A DNA stretch of 64,000 bases from Actinokineospora auranticolor (GCF_002934265.1 NZ_PTIX01000002.1:186001-250000); one strand, 5' to 3'. Shown: positions 7,258 to 15,951, counted from the stretch's first letter. Notes: generated by a model from the sequence alone, not told the origin. A program made the numbers and translations.

Positions 7258-8583
7258 TCAGCCCTTGGAGACCCGGGCGAACTCCGCCTTCGGGTCGTTG
7301 ATCTGCCCCATGGAGATCACCTCGCGCCGGAAGAGCCCACCAGTTAACCAGTCCAGCGTGATGCGGACCTTGCGGTTGAACGTCGGCATCGCCTTGACGT
7401 GGTACGCGCGGTGCATGGCCCAGGCGAGGAAGCCCTTGGCCTTGATGTTGGCCACGTCACCCACGCCCTTGTGCAGGCCGAGGCTGGCCACCGAGCCGAG
7501 GTTCTTGTGGAAGTAGTCCTTGGGCTCGTCGCCGCGCAGCGCGGCGACGATGTTCTTGGCCAGCAGCCGGGCCTGGCGCACGGCGTTCTGCGCGTTCGGC
7601 GCGCAGATGGCCGTCGGGTCCTCGTCGGTGCGCGAGAGGTCCGGCACGGCGGCGCAGTCGCCCGCGGTCCACGCGTCGGTCAGGCCCTCGACGCGCATCG
7701 CGGCGGTGGCGCGCAATCTGCCCTGCTTGGTCAGCGGCAGGTCCGACGCGGCCAGCACCGGGCTCGACTTCACGCCCGCGGTCCAGACGATGGTGTCGCT
7801 GTCGAACTCCGTGCCGTCGGAGAGCACCACGTGCCCGTTCTCGAACGACTTGGCCAGGGTCGACAGGTACACCTCGATGCCGCGCTTCTCCAGCTGCATC
7901 ACGGTGTACACGCCGAGGCTCTCGCGCACCTCGGGCAGCACCCGCCCCGCCGCCTCGACCAGCACGAAGCGCAGGTCCTCCGGCTTGACGTTCTTGTAGT
8001 ACTGGGTGGCGAAGCGGGCCATGTCCTCCAGCTCGCCCAGCGCCTCGATGCCCGCGAAGCCGCCGCCGACGAAGGTGAAGGTCAGCAGCTTCTTGCGCAG
8101 CTCGGGGTCGAGCGTGCTGTCCGCCTCGTCGAGCTTGGTCATCACGTGGTTGCGCAGGTAGATCGCCTCGCCGATGGTCTTGAAGGCGATGCCGTGCTCG
8201 ACCAGGCCGGGGATGGGCAGCAGGCGGGCCACCGAGCCGAGCGCGACGACGAGCACGTCGTAGCCCAGCTCCTCGGTGTGCCCGTCCGGCGCCTCGATCG
8301 TGGCGACCTTGCGCGCGTGCTCGACGCCGGTGACCCGCGCGGTGATCACGTGGCAGCGCTTGAGCGCGCGGCGCAGCGGCACGACCACGTGCCGCGGCTC
8401 GATCGCGCCCGCCGCCGCCTCCGGCAGGAAGGGCTGGTAGGTCATGTGCGGCTGCGGGTCGACGACGGTCACCGACGCCTCGCCGGAACGCAGCTTCCGC
8501 TGGAGTCCGAGCGCCGTGTAGAGACCGACGTATCCGCCACCGAGGATGAGGATCCGGGTGGGCTCCGACTTTCCGTGCGCCAT
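7258..8583 (-). CDS. ndh: Type II NADH dehydrogenase (NDH-2)
   Basis: 441 aa from ATG 8583. It is a membrane-associated single-subunit flavoprotein that passes electrons from NADH to menaquinone without pumping protons. Two Rossmann loops are visible: ILGGGYVGLYTA near the N-terminus for FAD and FVGGGFAGIEALGELED near residue 170 for NADH. The flavin signature WTAGDCAAVPD follows. The C-terminal region (KGFLAWAMHRAYHVKAMPTF) is the amphipathic membrane-binding segment of the family. Longer in-frame reading upstream of 8583 is Arg/Pro-rich and not conserved-looking. Monocistronic. Confidence 0.93.
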   Translation of the reverse strand: MAHGKSEPTRILILGGGYVGLYTALGLQRKLRSGEASVTVVDPQPHMTYQPFLPEAAAGAIEPRHVVVPLRRALKRCHVITARVTGVEHARKVATIEAPDGHTEELGYDVLVVALGSVARLLPIPGLVEHGIAFKTIGEAIYLRNHVMTKLDEADSTLDPELRKKLLTFTFVGGGFAGIEALGELEDMARFATQYYKNVKPEDLRFVLVEAAGRVLPEVRESLGVYTVMQLEKRGIEVYLSTLAKSFENGHVVLSDGTEFDSDTIVWTAGVKSSPVLAASDLPLTKQGRLRATAAMRVEGLTDAWTAGDCAAVPDLSRTDEDPTAICAPNAQNAVRQARLLAKNIVAALRGDEPKDYFHKNLGSVASLGLHKGVGDVANIKAKGFLAWAMHRAYHVKAMPTFNRKVRITLDWLTGGLFRREVISMGQINDPKAEFARVSKG

Positions 8584-8699
8584 AGAACAATGGTGGCACT
8601 GCTCAGCCGCGCCCGCGCGGCGCCCCCGTCGAGGTGTGACCGGGGTCGCTGGGGTGTTTCCGCAGGTGTGACGCGTGTCGCGGCGCCCGCGGGGACAGG

Positions 8700-8946
8700 T
8701 CACAACGCGTGCCCGAGCGGTCGGCCGACGGTCACGCGATCAACGACCACCGGTTCGGGTGTAGGTGTCGCCGCGGGCGCGCCGGGATCCGCGCCGGGAC
8801 GGGGTGGGCCGGGATCCGCGCCACCGGGGGCACGGCCGGGATCCGCACGCGGTGCTGGTGGGGAGCACCGCGGGCGGGGCGGCGCCGGCCCCCGGCTGGT
8901 CGCCGGGCTCGGCGGGCGGCGGCTAACCGCGGGCGAAGTCGATCAA
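8700..8946 (-). pseudogene. Start-less proline-rich reading frame after the DUF397 gene
   Basis: On the minus strand, in a different frame from DUF397, an open frame runs from just before the DUF397 stop to TGA at 8702-8700. It has strongly G/C third positions and reads as Pro/Ala/Gly-rich sequence. The 12-mer GCCGGGATCCGC (plus strand) occurs three times at exactly 27-bp spacing (8781, 8808, 8835), giving an ADPG motif every nine residues. No start codon precedes it. It could be the decayed tail of a gene, a frameshifted extension, or chance in GC-rich DNA. Confidence 0.25.
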
Positions 8947-9096
8947 CCTGATTATCGACCTGGTGGAGATGTCCAATTTCGGGCCGGGATTCTTCGAATC
9001 CCGTACCGAATTACCTCCTGACCACCTCACGAGTTCCACACAGCCGGTGGTGTCACTGTACGAACTTTTTCGCCAGCGCGGACACACATTGCTCAT
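8923..9096 (-). CDS. DUF397 domain protein
   Basis: 57 aa from ATG 9096 with GGAGGG six bases upstream. The protein matches the short DUF397 pattern: WRKSSYSDTTGCVELVRW near the N-terminus, then VRDSKNPGPKLDIS. DUF397 proteins are small partners of XRE/DUF5753 regulators, encoded beside them in Streptomyces and relatives (the bldB/whiJ-type systems). Here the partner regulator is divergent, about 390 bases away at 9489, with a long palindrome between them. A role as antagonist or toxin/antitoxin-like partner of the XRE protein is known for some family members and only inferred here. Confidence 0.85.
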   Translation of the reverse strand: MSNVCPRWRKSSYSDTTGCVELVRWSGGNSVRDSKNPGPKLDISTRSIIRLIDFARG

Positions 9097-9378
9097 CAAG
9101 GTCCCTCCGGGTTGGGCTCCCAAGACGGGAGCACGATACCCGGCGATTATTCGCGACGACCACGAGGACGTGAATCCGCTTCTCGGGTAGCTCCCGGCGG
9201 CGCGCTCTCCGCGGCGACGCGCAATTACCACTTGCCAACTCTTATACGCACAGTAGTTATTCCGCGTAACCGGGTGAACCCGTTTTGGTGGCCGATCGCC
9301 GCCGGCGGTTGAGCCAAACGGGGCAGCGCAAGCGCACCTGCACGTGCTACCTTGCCAAACGCTGCGGCCCAGCGGCGA

Positions 9379-9410
9379 GGTGGCGATCTGCCACGTGGCA
9401 GATCGCCACC
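9379..9410. promoter_or_regulatory. Perfect 32-bp palindrome, probable operator
   Basis: The half-site GGTGGCGATCTGCCAC is followed directly by its exact reverse complement. It lies about 80 bases upstream of the XRE/DUF5753 start and between this gene and the divergent DUF397 gene. It has no T-tract and is not at a gene end, so an operator is more likely than a terminator. Confidence 0.65.
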
Positions 9411-9488
9411 CGGCACTCCCCGATAGCATGACAGCCCGTAGTGAAGTTGATCGAGAGATGACCAGTCGGTCGATCGAGCGGAGCCAGC

Positions 9489-10337
9489 ATGACCAGACAG
9501 CGCGACCCCCGGTTCTCCAAGCGCCAGCTCGGCAGGCTGCTGCGCACCTTCCGCGAGCAGGCGGGCAAGACCCAGCCCGAGGTCGCGACCAGGATGGACT
9601 GGTCGGTGTCCAAGCTGACCCGGATCGAGAAGGCCACGGTCGGCATCTCCACCACCGACCTGCGCGCGCTGCTCGCCGAGTACGACATGACCGACGAGGA
9701 GCTGATCACCGACCTGACCGCGGTCGCCAAGGAGAGCCGCGAGCAGCCCTGGTACGCCCCGTACGACGCGGTGACCACGGAGCCCTTCCGCAGGCTGCTG
9801 GCCTACGAGGGCTCGGCGGTGGCCATCCACCAGTTCCACCCGCTGCTGATCCCCGGGCTGCTGCAGACCCGCGAGTACGCGCTGGCCGTGCTGGCCAACC
9901 ACTACTCCGGGCACGAGCTGGAGCTGGCCCTGGAGGCCAGGATGCAGCGCCAGGCCAGGCAGGCCGCCGACCCGGCGCGGCTGGTCATGCTGATCGATGA
10001 AGGCGCGGTGCGGCGCGAGATCGGCGGCCCCGAGGTGCTGCGCGCGCAGCTGCGCGCCCTGCTGACCAGGGCAGCCGAGCCCGCCACCAGCATCCGCGTC
10101 GTGCCGTTCACCGCGGGCGCGCACCACGGCCTGTCCGGCGGGTTCATGCTGCTGGAGCTGGACGAGGAGATCAGCGACACGGTGCTGTTCGAGGAGACCG
10201 CGGGCAAGGACTACCTGGCCAACGGCGACAGCGACGTGGTCACGACGGCGTGGGAGCGGTTCCTCGCCATCGAGCAGACCGCGCTGTCCGAGCCGGAGAC
10301 GGCCGCGCTGTTGGCCGGGCTGGTCACCGCGAACTGA
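9489..10337 (+). CDS. XRE family regulator with DUF5753 domain
   Basis: 282 aa from ATG 9489, with GGAG (9480-9483) five bases upstream. Residues about 14-70 form an XRE helix-turn-helix (LGRLLRTFREQAGKTQPEVA...SKLTRIEKA). Residues about 95-275 are the DUF5753 domain, including the hallmark LIPGLLQTREYA and the IRVVPF block. Such proteins are abundant, paired with DUF397 proteins, and control development or antibiotic genes in several actinomycetes. Pairing with the DUF397 gene at 8923-9096 and binding to the 32-bp palindrome are inferences from position. Confidence 0.9.
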   Translation: MTRQRDPRFSKRQLGRLLRTFREQAGKTQPEVATRMDWSVSKLTRIEKATVGISTTDLRALLAEYDMTDEELITDLTAVAKESREQPWYAPYDAVTTEPFRRLLAYEGSAVAIHQFHPLLIPGLLQTREYALAVLANHYSGHELELALEARMQRQARQAADPARLVMLIDEGAVRREIGGPEVLRAQLRALLTRAAEPATSIRVVPFTAGAHHGLSGGFMLLELDEEISDTVLFEETAGKDYLANGDSDVVTTAWERFLAIEQTALSEPETAALLAGLVTAN

Positions 10338-10439
10338 CGCGGTCCATTCCACCGTCCGCATTCTCGACGTCGCGCGCTCCGAAGTGGGAACCGGCGCGGA
10401 TAATGTGGGAATGGACCGGCGAAAAGGCAACGCGCGGTT

Positions 10440-10616
10440 TCAGGAGTCCAGTTCCACCGACCCGGCTGGGGCCACCTCCGCGGTTCGCACGACGATGTCC
10501 ACGGCGAACCACGACACGGGTTGGAACGTGATGCGGATCTCACCGACCGGTCTGGGCGGTAACCAGCGGGTGAACAGAAATACCAGGGCCCAGGACAGCA
10601 CGACCAAAGTCGTCAC
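10440..10616 (-). CDS. Small single-pass membrane protein (58 aa)
   Basis: 58 aa from GTG 10616, with GAGG exactly five bases upstream. The first 16 residues are hydrophobic (TTLVVLSWALVFLFTRW), enough for one membrane helix, followed by a positively charged stop-transfer region and a mixed C-terminal half ending in VELDS. It has no recognised domain. It lies downstream of, and on the opposite strand to, the XRE gene. The ribosome site plus the hydrophobic start make it a credible small gene. No homologue is known to me. Confidence 0.5.
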   Translation of the reverse strand: MTTLVVLSWALVFLFTRWLPPRPVGEIRITFQPVSWFAVDIVVRTAEVAPAGSVELDS

Positions 10617-10748
10617 AGTTACCTCGGAGAACCGCCTGGAACAGGGACCCCACCCGGCGCGGCGGTAGCGTTGTGATCATGGTAGCGGGTGCTGTCAATG
10701 GTCGCGGGTGGCCCGGGCAGGCCAGGCGGGCTGGGTAGGTTTGGCCGG

Positions 10749-11189
10749 GTGAACCTGACCATGGACCCCGCTGACCAGCAGATCCGCCGCTTCGAGTGCG
10801 TCTGCTGCGCCGCGCCGGTCGCGCGCACCTGGGGTTTCGTCCGCGCCGACGGCAGGCCGTACGCGGTGTACTTCGCCAACAGCTACCGGCACACCGGCCA
10901 ACCCCGCGACACCTGGATCGACGTCATCCTCGGCACCTGGGACACCGACGAGGCCGACGACCACACCACCTTCGGCTGCCGCGTCGGCCCGGACACCGAA
11001 GGCGGCGCCCCCGCGGCGACGGTCGTCCCGGCCTGCCTCGACGGCAGCGCGGGCCGCGCGCACGGACAGGTACTGGACCGCGAAGAAGCCTTGGCGCACG
11101 CGCGGCTGCCGGAGTTCTGGGAAGTGGTGAACCTCGTGCTGGACCAGGACGCCACCGTCCACGCCCACCTGAACGGCCCGGGGGACTGA
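10749..11189 (+). CDS. Conserved-looking hypothetical protein with CVCC motif
   Basis: 146 aa from GTG 10749; ATG 10761 is the alternative, and neither has a strong ribosome site. The N-terminal FECVCCAAPV has a tight Cys pair resembling half a zinc ribbon; a further Cys (FGCRVG) lies near residue 80. The middle is aromatic-rich (YAVYFANSYRHTGQPRDTWIDVILGTWD), and the rest is acidic and Ala-rich. No transmembrane segment. It resembles unannotated soluble actinobacterial proteins; no function is assigned. Confidence 0.65.
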   Translation: MNLTMDPADQQIRRFECVCCAAPVARTWGFVRADGRPYAVYFANSYRHTGQPRDTWIDVILGTWDTDEADDHTTFGCRVGPDTEGGAPAATVVPACLDGSAGRAHGQVLDREEALAHARLPEFWEVVNLVLDQDATVHAHLNGPGD

Positions 11190-11285
11190 CTCAGCCGTCC
11201 AGCGCGGTCACCAGGTACGCAAGGGCGTGGGGGCCACGACCAGGGACTCCGCGATCCCGGCGGCGCCCGTTCCACCAATCGCCCT

Positions 11286-11304
11286 GTTCCACGTCACGTG
11301 GAAC
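11286..11304. repeat. 19-bp inverted repeat
   Basis: GTTCCACGT-C-ACGTGGAAC is a perfect dyad between the convergent hypothetical and UDG genes. It could be part of a bidirectional terminator or a protein site; no T-tract follows. Confidence 0.35.
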
Positions 11305-11344
11305 GGCCTGTCCGCGGAACGCGGTCGCGTCGAGTACCGGGGGT

Positions 11345-12073
11345 CTACCCCTGGATCCCGGCGGCGTCGCGGGCCGCTGCGAGGACGTCCTCCAGCATCG
11401 CCGGGGTGAGGCGGCCGGTGAAGGTGTTCTGCTGGCTCACGTGGTAGCAGCCGAACAGGCGCAGCGGCGGGCCGCCGTCGCGGGCGGGGAGGGTGTGGTG
11501 GACGCCGTGGCCGAACTTCGGCCTCGGGACCGGGACCTCCCACACCGCGCCGAGGATAGGGAGGAGGGCTTGCCAGCCGAAGGCGCCGAGGACCACCACC
11601 GCGCGGAGGGTGGGGCGCAGCAGGGTCAGCTCCCGCTCGAGCCAGGGGCGGCAGGTGTCGCGTTCGGCCGGTGTCGGCTTGTTGGCCGGTGGGGCGCACT
11701 TCACCGGGGCGGTGATCCGGGTGCCGATCAGCTCCAGGCCGTCGCCGGTGTGGGTGGCCGTCGGCCGGGTGGCGAGGCCGACGGCGTGCATCGCGGCGTA
11801 GAGGACGTCACCCGAGCGGTCACCGGTGAACATCCGGCCGGTGCGGTTCGCGCCGTGCGCGGCGGGCGCGAGGCCGACGACGCCCAGCGCGGCGTCCGGT
11901 GGTCCGAAGCCGGGGACCGGCCTGCCCCAGTAGTCCCAGTCCCGGAACGCCGCCCGCTTCACCCTGGCGACCTCCTCCCGCCAGGCCACCAGCCGGGGGC
12001 AGGCCCGACAGTCGGGCACGGCCCGGTCGAGGTCGGCGAGGGTGGTCTGGGCCACCGGGTCAGCGCGGGTCAC
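11345..12073 (-). CDS. Uracil-DNA glycosylase, family 5 (UdgB type)
   Basis: 242 aa from GTG 12073. It excises uracil (and, in this family, some other deaminated bases) from DNA to start base excision repair. Family signatures: CRACPRLV near residue 22 (start of the [4Fe-4S] Cys set), GLAPAAHGANRTGRMFTGD (about 66-84) for motif 1, KCAPPANKPTPAE with the further Cys residues, and HVSQQNTFTGRLT for motif 2. The Asn in SQQNT and the lack of a catalytic Asp/Asn in motif 1 are typical of family 5 rather than family 4. Monocistronic. Confidence 0.92.
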   Translation of the reverse strand: MTRADPVAQTTLADLDRAVPDCRACPRLVAWREEVARVKRAAFRDWDYWGRPVPGFGPPDAALGVVGLAPAAHGANRTGRMFTGDRSGDVLYAAMHAVGLATRPTATHTGDGLELIGTRITAPVKCAPPANKPTPAERDTCRPWLERELTLLRPTLRAVVVLGAFGWQALLPILGAVWEVPVPRPKFGHGVHHTLPARDGGPPLRLFGCYHVSQQNTFTGRLTPAMLEDVLAAARDAAGIQG

Positions 12074-12126
12074 AACGAGGTATCACACCACGTCACGGCC
12101 ACCCGCACCGCCACTATGGTCTGGAC

Positions 12127-13602
12127 ATGGCAACAAAGGACGCGGCAGACGACGAGCCCAAGACCGCGGCGGCGGAACCGACCGACGACCTGGTCACCAC
12201 CGCGCACTCGATGACGGTGCGCAGGCGCAAGCTGAACTACACCACCACCACCGGACGCGTCGTCCTGCGCAAGGAAGTGGTCACCGACGGCAAGTTCGAG
12301 GGGCACAAGCCCAAGGCCGAGGTCTTCCTCACCGCCTACACCCTCGACGGCGCCGACCCGGCGCGCAGGCCGGTCACCTTCGCCTTCAACGGCGGCCCCG
12401 GCTCGGCGAGCATCTGGCTGCACCTGGGCCTGCTCGGCCCGCGCCGGGTGGTCACCGGGGACGCGGGCGAGCCGGTCGGGCCGCCGTACTCGCTCGTGGA
12501 CAACCCGGACACCCTGCTGGCGCACAGCGACCTGGTCTTCATCGATCCGGTCAGCACCGGCTACTCGCGCGCCGTGACCGGGGAGAAGCCCGGGGACAAC
12601 TACGGCTACCAGGCCGACATCGAGTCCGTCGGCGAGCTGATCCGGTTGTGGACCACGCGCAACGGCCGGTGGGTGTCGCCGAAGTTCCTCGCCGGGGAGT
12701 CCTACGGCACCACCCGCGCCGCCGGGCTCGCCCACCACCTGCAGTCCCGGCGGGGCATGTACCTGAATGGTCTAATCCTTATCTCGTCCGTACTGGACTT
12801 CGGCACGATCCACTTCACCGAGGGCAACGACCTGCCGTACTCCCTCTACCTGCCGACCTACGCGGCCATCGCGCACCACCACGGCCTGCACGGCGACCGG
12901 GAGCTGCGCGACGTGCTCGCCGAGGCCGAGGAGTTCGCCGCGCGCGACTACCCGTACGCGCTGGCCAAGGGCGCTCGGATGTCCACTGAGGAGCGTGCGG
13001 GAATCGCCGCCAGGGTGGCGGAATTGACCGGTCTGTCCCCGGATTACGTCGACCGGGCGAACCTGCGGGTCGAGCACGTGCGCTACTTCACCGAACTCCT
13101 GCGGGATCGGCGGCAGGTCGTGGGCCGGATGGACGGCCGCTTCACCGGCTGGGAGGACAACTACACGCACGAGCGGTTCACCGACGACCCCTCGATCAGC
13201 AGCATCATCGGGGCGTACACCGCTGGTATGAACCACTACCTGCACGCGGAGTTGGCCTACCCCAACGACTTGCCGTACGAGGTACTGAGCATGGACGTGA
13301 ACCGGGCCTGGTCGTACAAGGAGTTCGAGAACGCGCACGTCGCGGTCACCGACAAGCTCGCCGCGGCCATGCGCGTCAACCCCCACCTCCGGGTGTACGT
13401 CGGATCCGGGTACACCGACGGGGCCACGCCGTACTTCGCCACCGAGCACTCGTTGGCACAGCTGAGGATTCCCGACGAGCTGCGGGACAACATCGAGGTT
13501 TCCTACTACGAGGCCGGGCACATGATGTACGCCCACGAGCCCTCGCGGTTGCGCCAGTCGAAGGACATTGCGGCATTTGTGAACCGAAGTTCCAACCACT
13601 GA
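12127..13602 (+). CDS. S10 family serine carboxypeptidase-like protein
   Basis: 491 aa from ATG 12127. TATGGT lies 8 bases upstream, so a leaderless transcript is plausible. Family landmarks: FAFNGGPGSAS (oxyanion), DPVSTGYS, the nucleophile LAGESYGTTRA, Asp in SGYTDGATPY and His in EAGHMMY. These are the S10 Ser-Asp-His triad in the right order. There is no signal peptide; the N-terminus is polar and Asp/Glu-rich, so it appears cytoplasmic, unlike eukaryotic vacuolar S10 enzymes. It would remove C-terminal residues from peptides. Substrate unknown. Confidence 0.9.
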   Translation: MATKDAADDEPKTAAAEPTDDLVTTAHSMTVRRRKLNYTTTTGRVVLRKEVVTDGKFEGHKPKAEVFLTAYTLDGADPARRPVTFAFNGGPGSASIWLHLGLLGPRRVVTGDAGEPVGPPYSLVDNPDTLLAHSDLVFIDPVSTGYSRAVTGEKPGDNYGYQADIESVGELIRLWTTRNGRWVSPKFLAGESYGTTRAAGLAHHLQSRRGMYLNGLILISSVLDFGTIHFTEGNDLPYSLYLPTYAAIAHHHGLHGDRELRDVLAEAEEFAARDYPYALAKGARMSTEERAGIAARVAELTGLSPDYVDRANLRVEHVRYFTELLRDRRQVVGRMDGRFTGWEDNYTHERFTDDPSISSIIGAYTAGMNHYLHAELAYPNDLPYEVLSMDVNRAWSYKEFENAHVAVTDKLAAAMRVNPHLRVYVGSGYTDGATPYFATEHSLAQLRIPDELRDNIEVSYYEAGHMMYAHEPSRLRQSKDIAAFVNRSSNH

Positions 13603-13713
13603 GCGGTGCTCACGCTCGGCCCCGGGCACTACATTGGGGTGCCTGCCCCCGTCCGCGTAGGGCGGGGACGACCCCTCAGCCTGCTGTGCCTCCCTCGTGT
13701 GAAGGGGCCGAGC

Positions 13714-14895
13714 GTGAGCGACATCGGACGACGCCTGCGCCAGATCCGCAACGCCCGCGGCAAGTCGCTGGCGGTCGTCGCGGGTCTGGCGGGAATCTCA
13801 CCGTCGTACCTGAGCAGACTCGAATCCGGGCAACGCGCGCTGGACCGGCGGTCGCTGATCGTCGCGCTGGCGCAGGCGCTGGACGTGGCGCCGAACGAGA
13901 TCACCAGCGCGTCCCTGCTGGCCACCCCGGGGGAACCGGAAGAGGACCGCGCGGTCGGCGCCGTCCGGCTGGCCCTGTTCGCCGCGGGCATGGGCGCGAG
14001 CCAGGGGCGCGCGTGCGGGCTGGCCGAGCTGGACGCGCGCGCGAACGCGCTGCTGGACAAGCAACGCGAGTGCGACTACGCCACGGTCGGCGCGCGGCTG
14101 CCCGACCTCATCAACGACCTGCACACCAGCCTCGCGGTCGGGAAGGACGAGCGGGAGATCCTGCGTCTGCTCGTGATAACGCACGTGCAGGGCACCCAGG
14201 CCTGGCTCGGCGACATCGGCGCGGGCCAGGACCTGGCCTGGCAGGCCGCCACCCTGGCCGCCGCCGCCGCGCAGGACCTCAACGAGCCCGCGTCGCTGGC
14301 GATCAGCGGGTTCGGCACGGCCTTCGGGTTGATCGGCGCGAGCGGCTTCGACCTGGCGAACAAGGTCGTCGCGGACACCGACCCGGGCACCGGCCTCGGC
14401 GACGACGAGCGCGAGATGTCCGGGATGCTCACCCTGACCCGGTCCCTGATCGCCGCGTCCCAGGGCAGGCACGCCGAACGGCTCGCGGCCCTCGACCACG
14501 CCGCCGACCTGGCCGCGCACACGGGTGAGGGCAACGCGTTCTGGTTCGGCTTCGGCCCGTCCAACGTGGGCGTGTGGCGGATGAGCGTGGCGCTGGAGGC
14601 CGGTGAGCACGCGGAGGCGGCCCGGGTCGCCGCGACCGTGAACCCGGACGCCCTCCCGTCCCCCACCCGCCGATCCGCGTACTGGCGCGAATACGGCCGC
14701 GCCCTGGCCCGGCTGCCCAACCACCGCAACGAAGCGGTGCTGATGCTGCGGCGGGCGGAACGGATCTCACCCGCGCGGGTCCACCGCAACCCGTTCATGC
14801 ACTCCGTACTGGCGGAACTCCTCGCCCGCGCCCGCGACGACGCCATCGGACGGGAATTGCGCGGCCTGGCCTACCGCTCCGGCCTGCTGACTTAG
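13714..14895 (+). CDS. XRE regulator with TPR-like C-terminal region
   Basis: 393 aa from GTG 13714, fixed by GAAGGGG (13701-13707) six bases upstream; the open frame extends further 5' but only as Arg/Pro noise. Residues 1-70 are an XRE helix-turn-helix (IGRRLRQIRNARGKSLAVVAGLAGISPSYLSR...). The remaining 300 residues are Ala/Leu-rich paired helices (for example RHAERLAALDHAADLAA, EAGEHAEAARVAATV) typical of TPR-type sensor regions in Streptomyces regulators that bind peptides or small ligands. There is no adjacent target gene on the same strand except a small hypothetical gene. Confidence 0.85.
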   Translation: MSDIGRRLRQIRNARGKSLAVVAGLAGISPSYLSRLESGQRALDRRSLIVALAQALDVAPNEITSASLLATPGEPEEDRAVGAVRLALFAAGMGASQGRACGLAELDARANALLDKQRECDYATVGARLPDLINDLHTSLAVGKDEREILRLLVITHVQGTQAWLGDIGAGQDLAWQAATLAAAAAQDLNEPASLAISGFGTAFGLIGASGFDLANKVVADTDPGTGLGDDEREMSGMLTLTRSLIAASQGRHAERLAALDHAADLAAHTGEGNAFWFGFGPSNVGVWRMSVALEAGEHAEAARVAATVNPDALPSPTRRSAYWREYGRALARLPNHRNEAVLMLRRAERISPARVHRNPFMHSVLAELLARARDDAIGRELRGLAYRSGLLT

Positions 14896-15045
14896 GGTCT
14901 GGTGATCCGTTCTCTGGCCCGAACGGGCGACCTTGCCTCCGTGGCAAGCCGGGTTTTCCCTCCCTCACCTACCGTTGGTGGCGGTGGAGGAGGTGATGGG
15001 CGTGGTCGGGGAGATCGGGTCCGCGAGCCAACGGGGAGTCCCGGT

Positions 15046-15261
15046 TTGACGGCGACCCCGGAGCAGGTCGACACGGCGCGAGCCTTGGTCCTGCTAGCCG
15101 CCAAACTGGACGCACTCCCCGCCCGGCTGCGTGACTACGCCTCCGGTCTGATCATCGGCTGGGCCTCACCGGAACAAGCCGACGCCCTGGCCGCTGCCCT
15201 GGAAGAAACAGCACGACAGGTCAGGCGGAACAAACCGCAGTTCGTGCTGACCACGGAGTGA
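15046..15261 (+). CDS. Small hypothetical protein
   Basis: 71 aa if started at TTG 15046, which has GGGGAG seven bases upstream; the same frame is open back to GTG 14902, but that extension is Gly/Arg-rich and unlikely to be coding. The protein is helical and Ala/Leu-rich (VDTARALVLLAAKLDALPARLRDYASGL, read in parts). Its start overlaps the stop of a 17-codon frame beginning at ATG 14997 behind GGAGGAGG, so a tiny leader peptide may be coupled to it. No domain recognised. Confidence 0.5.
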   Translation: MTATPEQVDTARALVLLAAKLDALPARLRDYASGLIIGWASPEQADALAAALEETARQVRRNKPQFVLTTE

Positions 15262-15317
15262 GGAAGCCCCACCACCACACAGGCGGCGGGCCCCACCGAT
15301 TCGCCCCGGAGGGGTCC

Positions 15318-15349
15318 GCTGCCATCCATTGTCCACAATGGATGGCAGC
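15318..15349 (+). terminator. Hairpin downstream of the small hypothetical gene
   Basis: A 15-bp perfect stem (15318-15332 with 15335-15349) with a 2-nt CC gap lies 56 bases after the stop. There is no T-tract. It is a terminator-like or attenuator-like fold. Confidence 0.45.
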
Positions 15350-15501
15350 AGTGGACTAAGAGCGGCGCCTCTCTGCCTACTCACCTCTGTCCCTGTCCCT
15401 GTCCCTGTCTCTGCCTCGGCCTGTCTCTCCTGCTACCCCCGCAACCGCCGCTGGATCCCCACCCCACCCCCACCCAACACCTTTCTCCCTAGCCACCCTC
15501 A

Positions 15502-15716
15502 CAACTGCCGCAGAAGCCCAGCCCCCACCAGAACGCAACGCGCCCCTGCCATACGCCTTGATTGGGTGGACTTGCTTTGCGTGGGGGGACGGACCTGCCA
15601 AGCTCTCCTGCGGGTGGGGTGGGCTTGCCCATCCCCACCGCTCTTCCCCACCGCAGGTTCGTTAGGGGCCCCGCGCAAAGCAAGTTCGCTCAATCGAGGC
15701 CGCCCTTGTTTTTCGC
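15502..15716 (+). repeat. Structured dispersed element, copy A (possible RNA)
   Basis: About 215 bp, nearly identical to 58735-58948. The core folds: a 31-bp outer stem (15556-15586 with 15669-15699), a 10-bp middle stem (ACGGACCTGC with GCAGGTTCGT) and an inner hairpin GTGGGG-TGGGC-TT-GCCCA-T-CCCCAC. All five non-Watson-Crick positions of the outer stem, and the one in the middle stem, are G-U wobbles when the plus strand is read as RNA; the other strand would have A-C mismatches. This favours a plus-strand RNA over a plain DNA palindrome. No gene for moving it is seen. Confidence 0.7.
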
Positions 15717-15951
15717 GTGGGGCTGGACTGATCAACCCGGCCCGGCGCTGATCTGGTCCGCGGCGTGAGGTGAGCATCGATCGACCCAGCGAGGACCTGT
15801 TCTCCCGGGCTCCCACGCGAGTTTTCGAGCGTGTGCTCGACCTGGCCAGGTGGAGAAGGGGTTGCGAAGCAACCTCGGCGGGGAAGGCGAGTGCAGCTCG
15901 GATGGATGGTTGTGGCTTATGGGAAGCGAGACTGTCGCATCCAAAAAGCAA

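Noticed and set aside
11191..11292. 33-codon minus-strand frame after the UDG gene
   Set aside because: It starts inside the 19-bp dyad, has no ribosome site and no domain.
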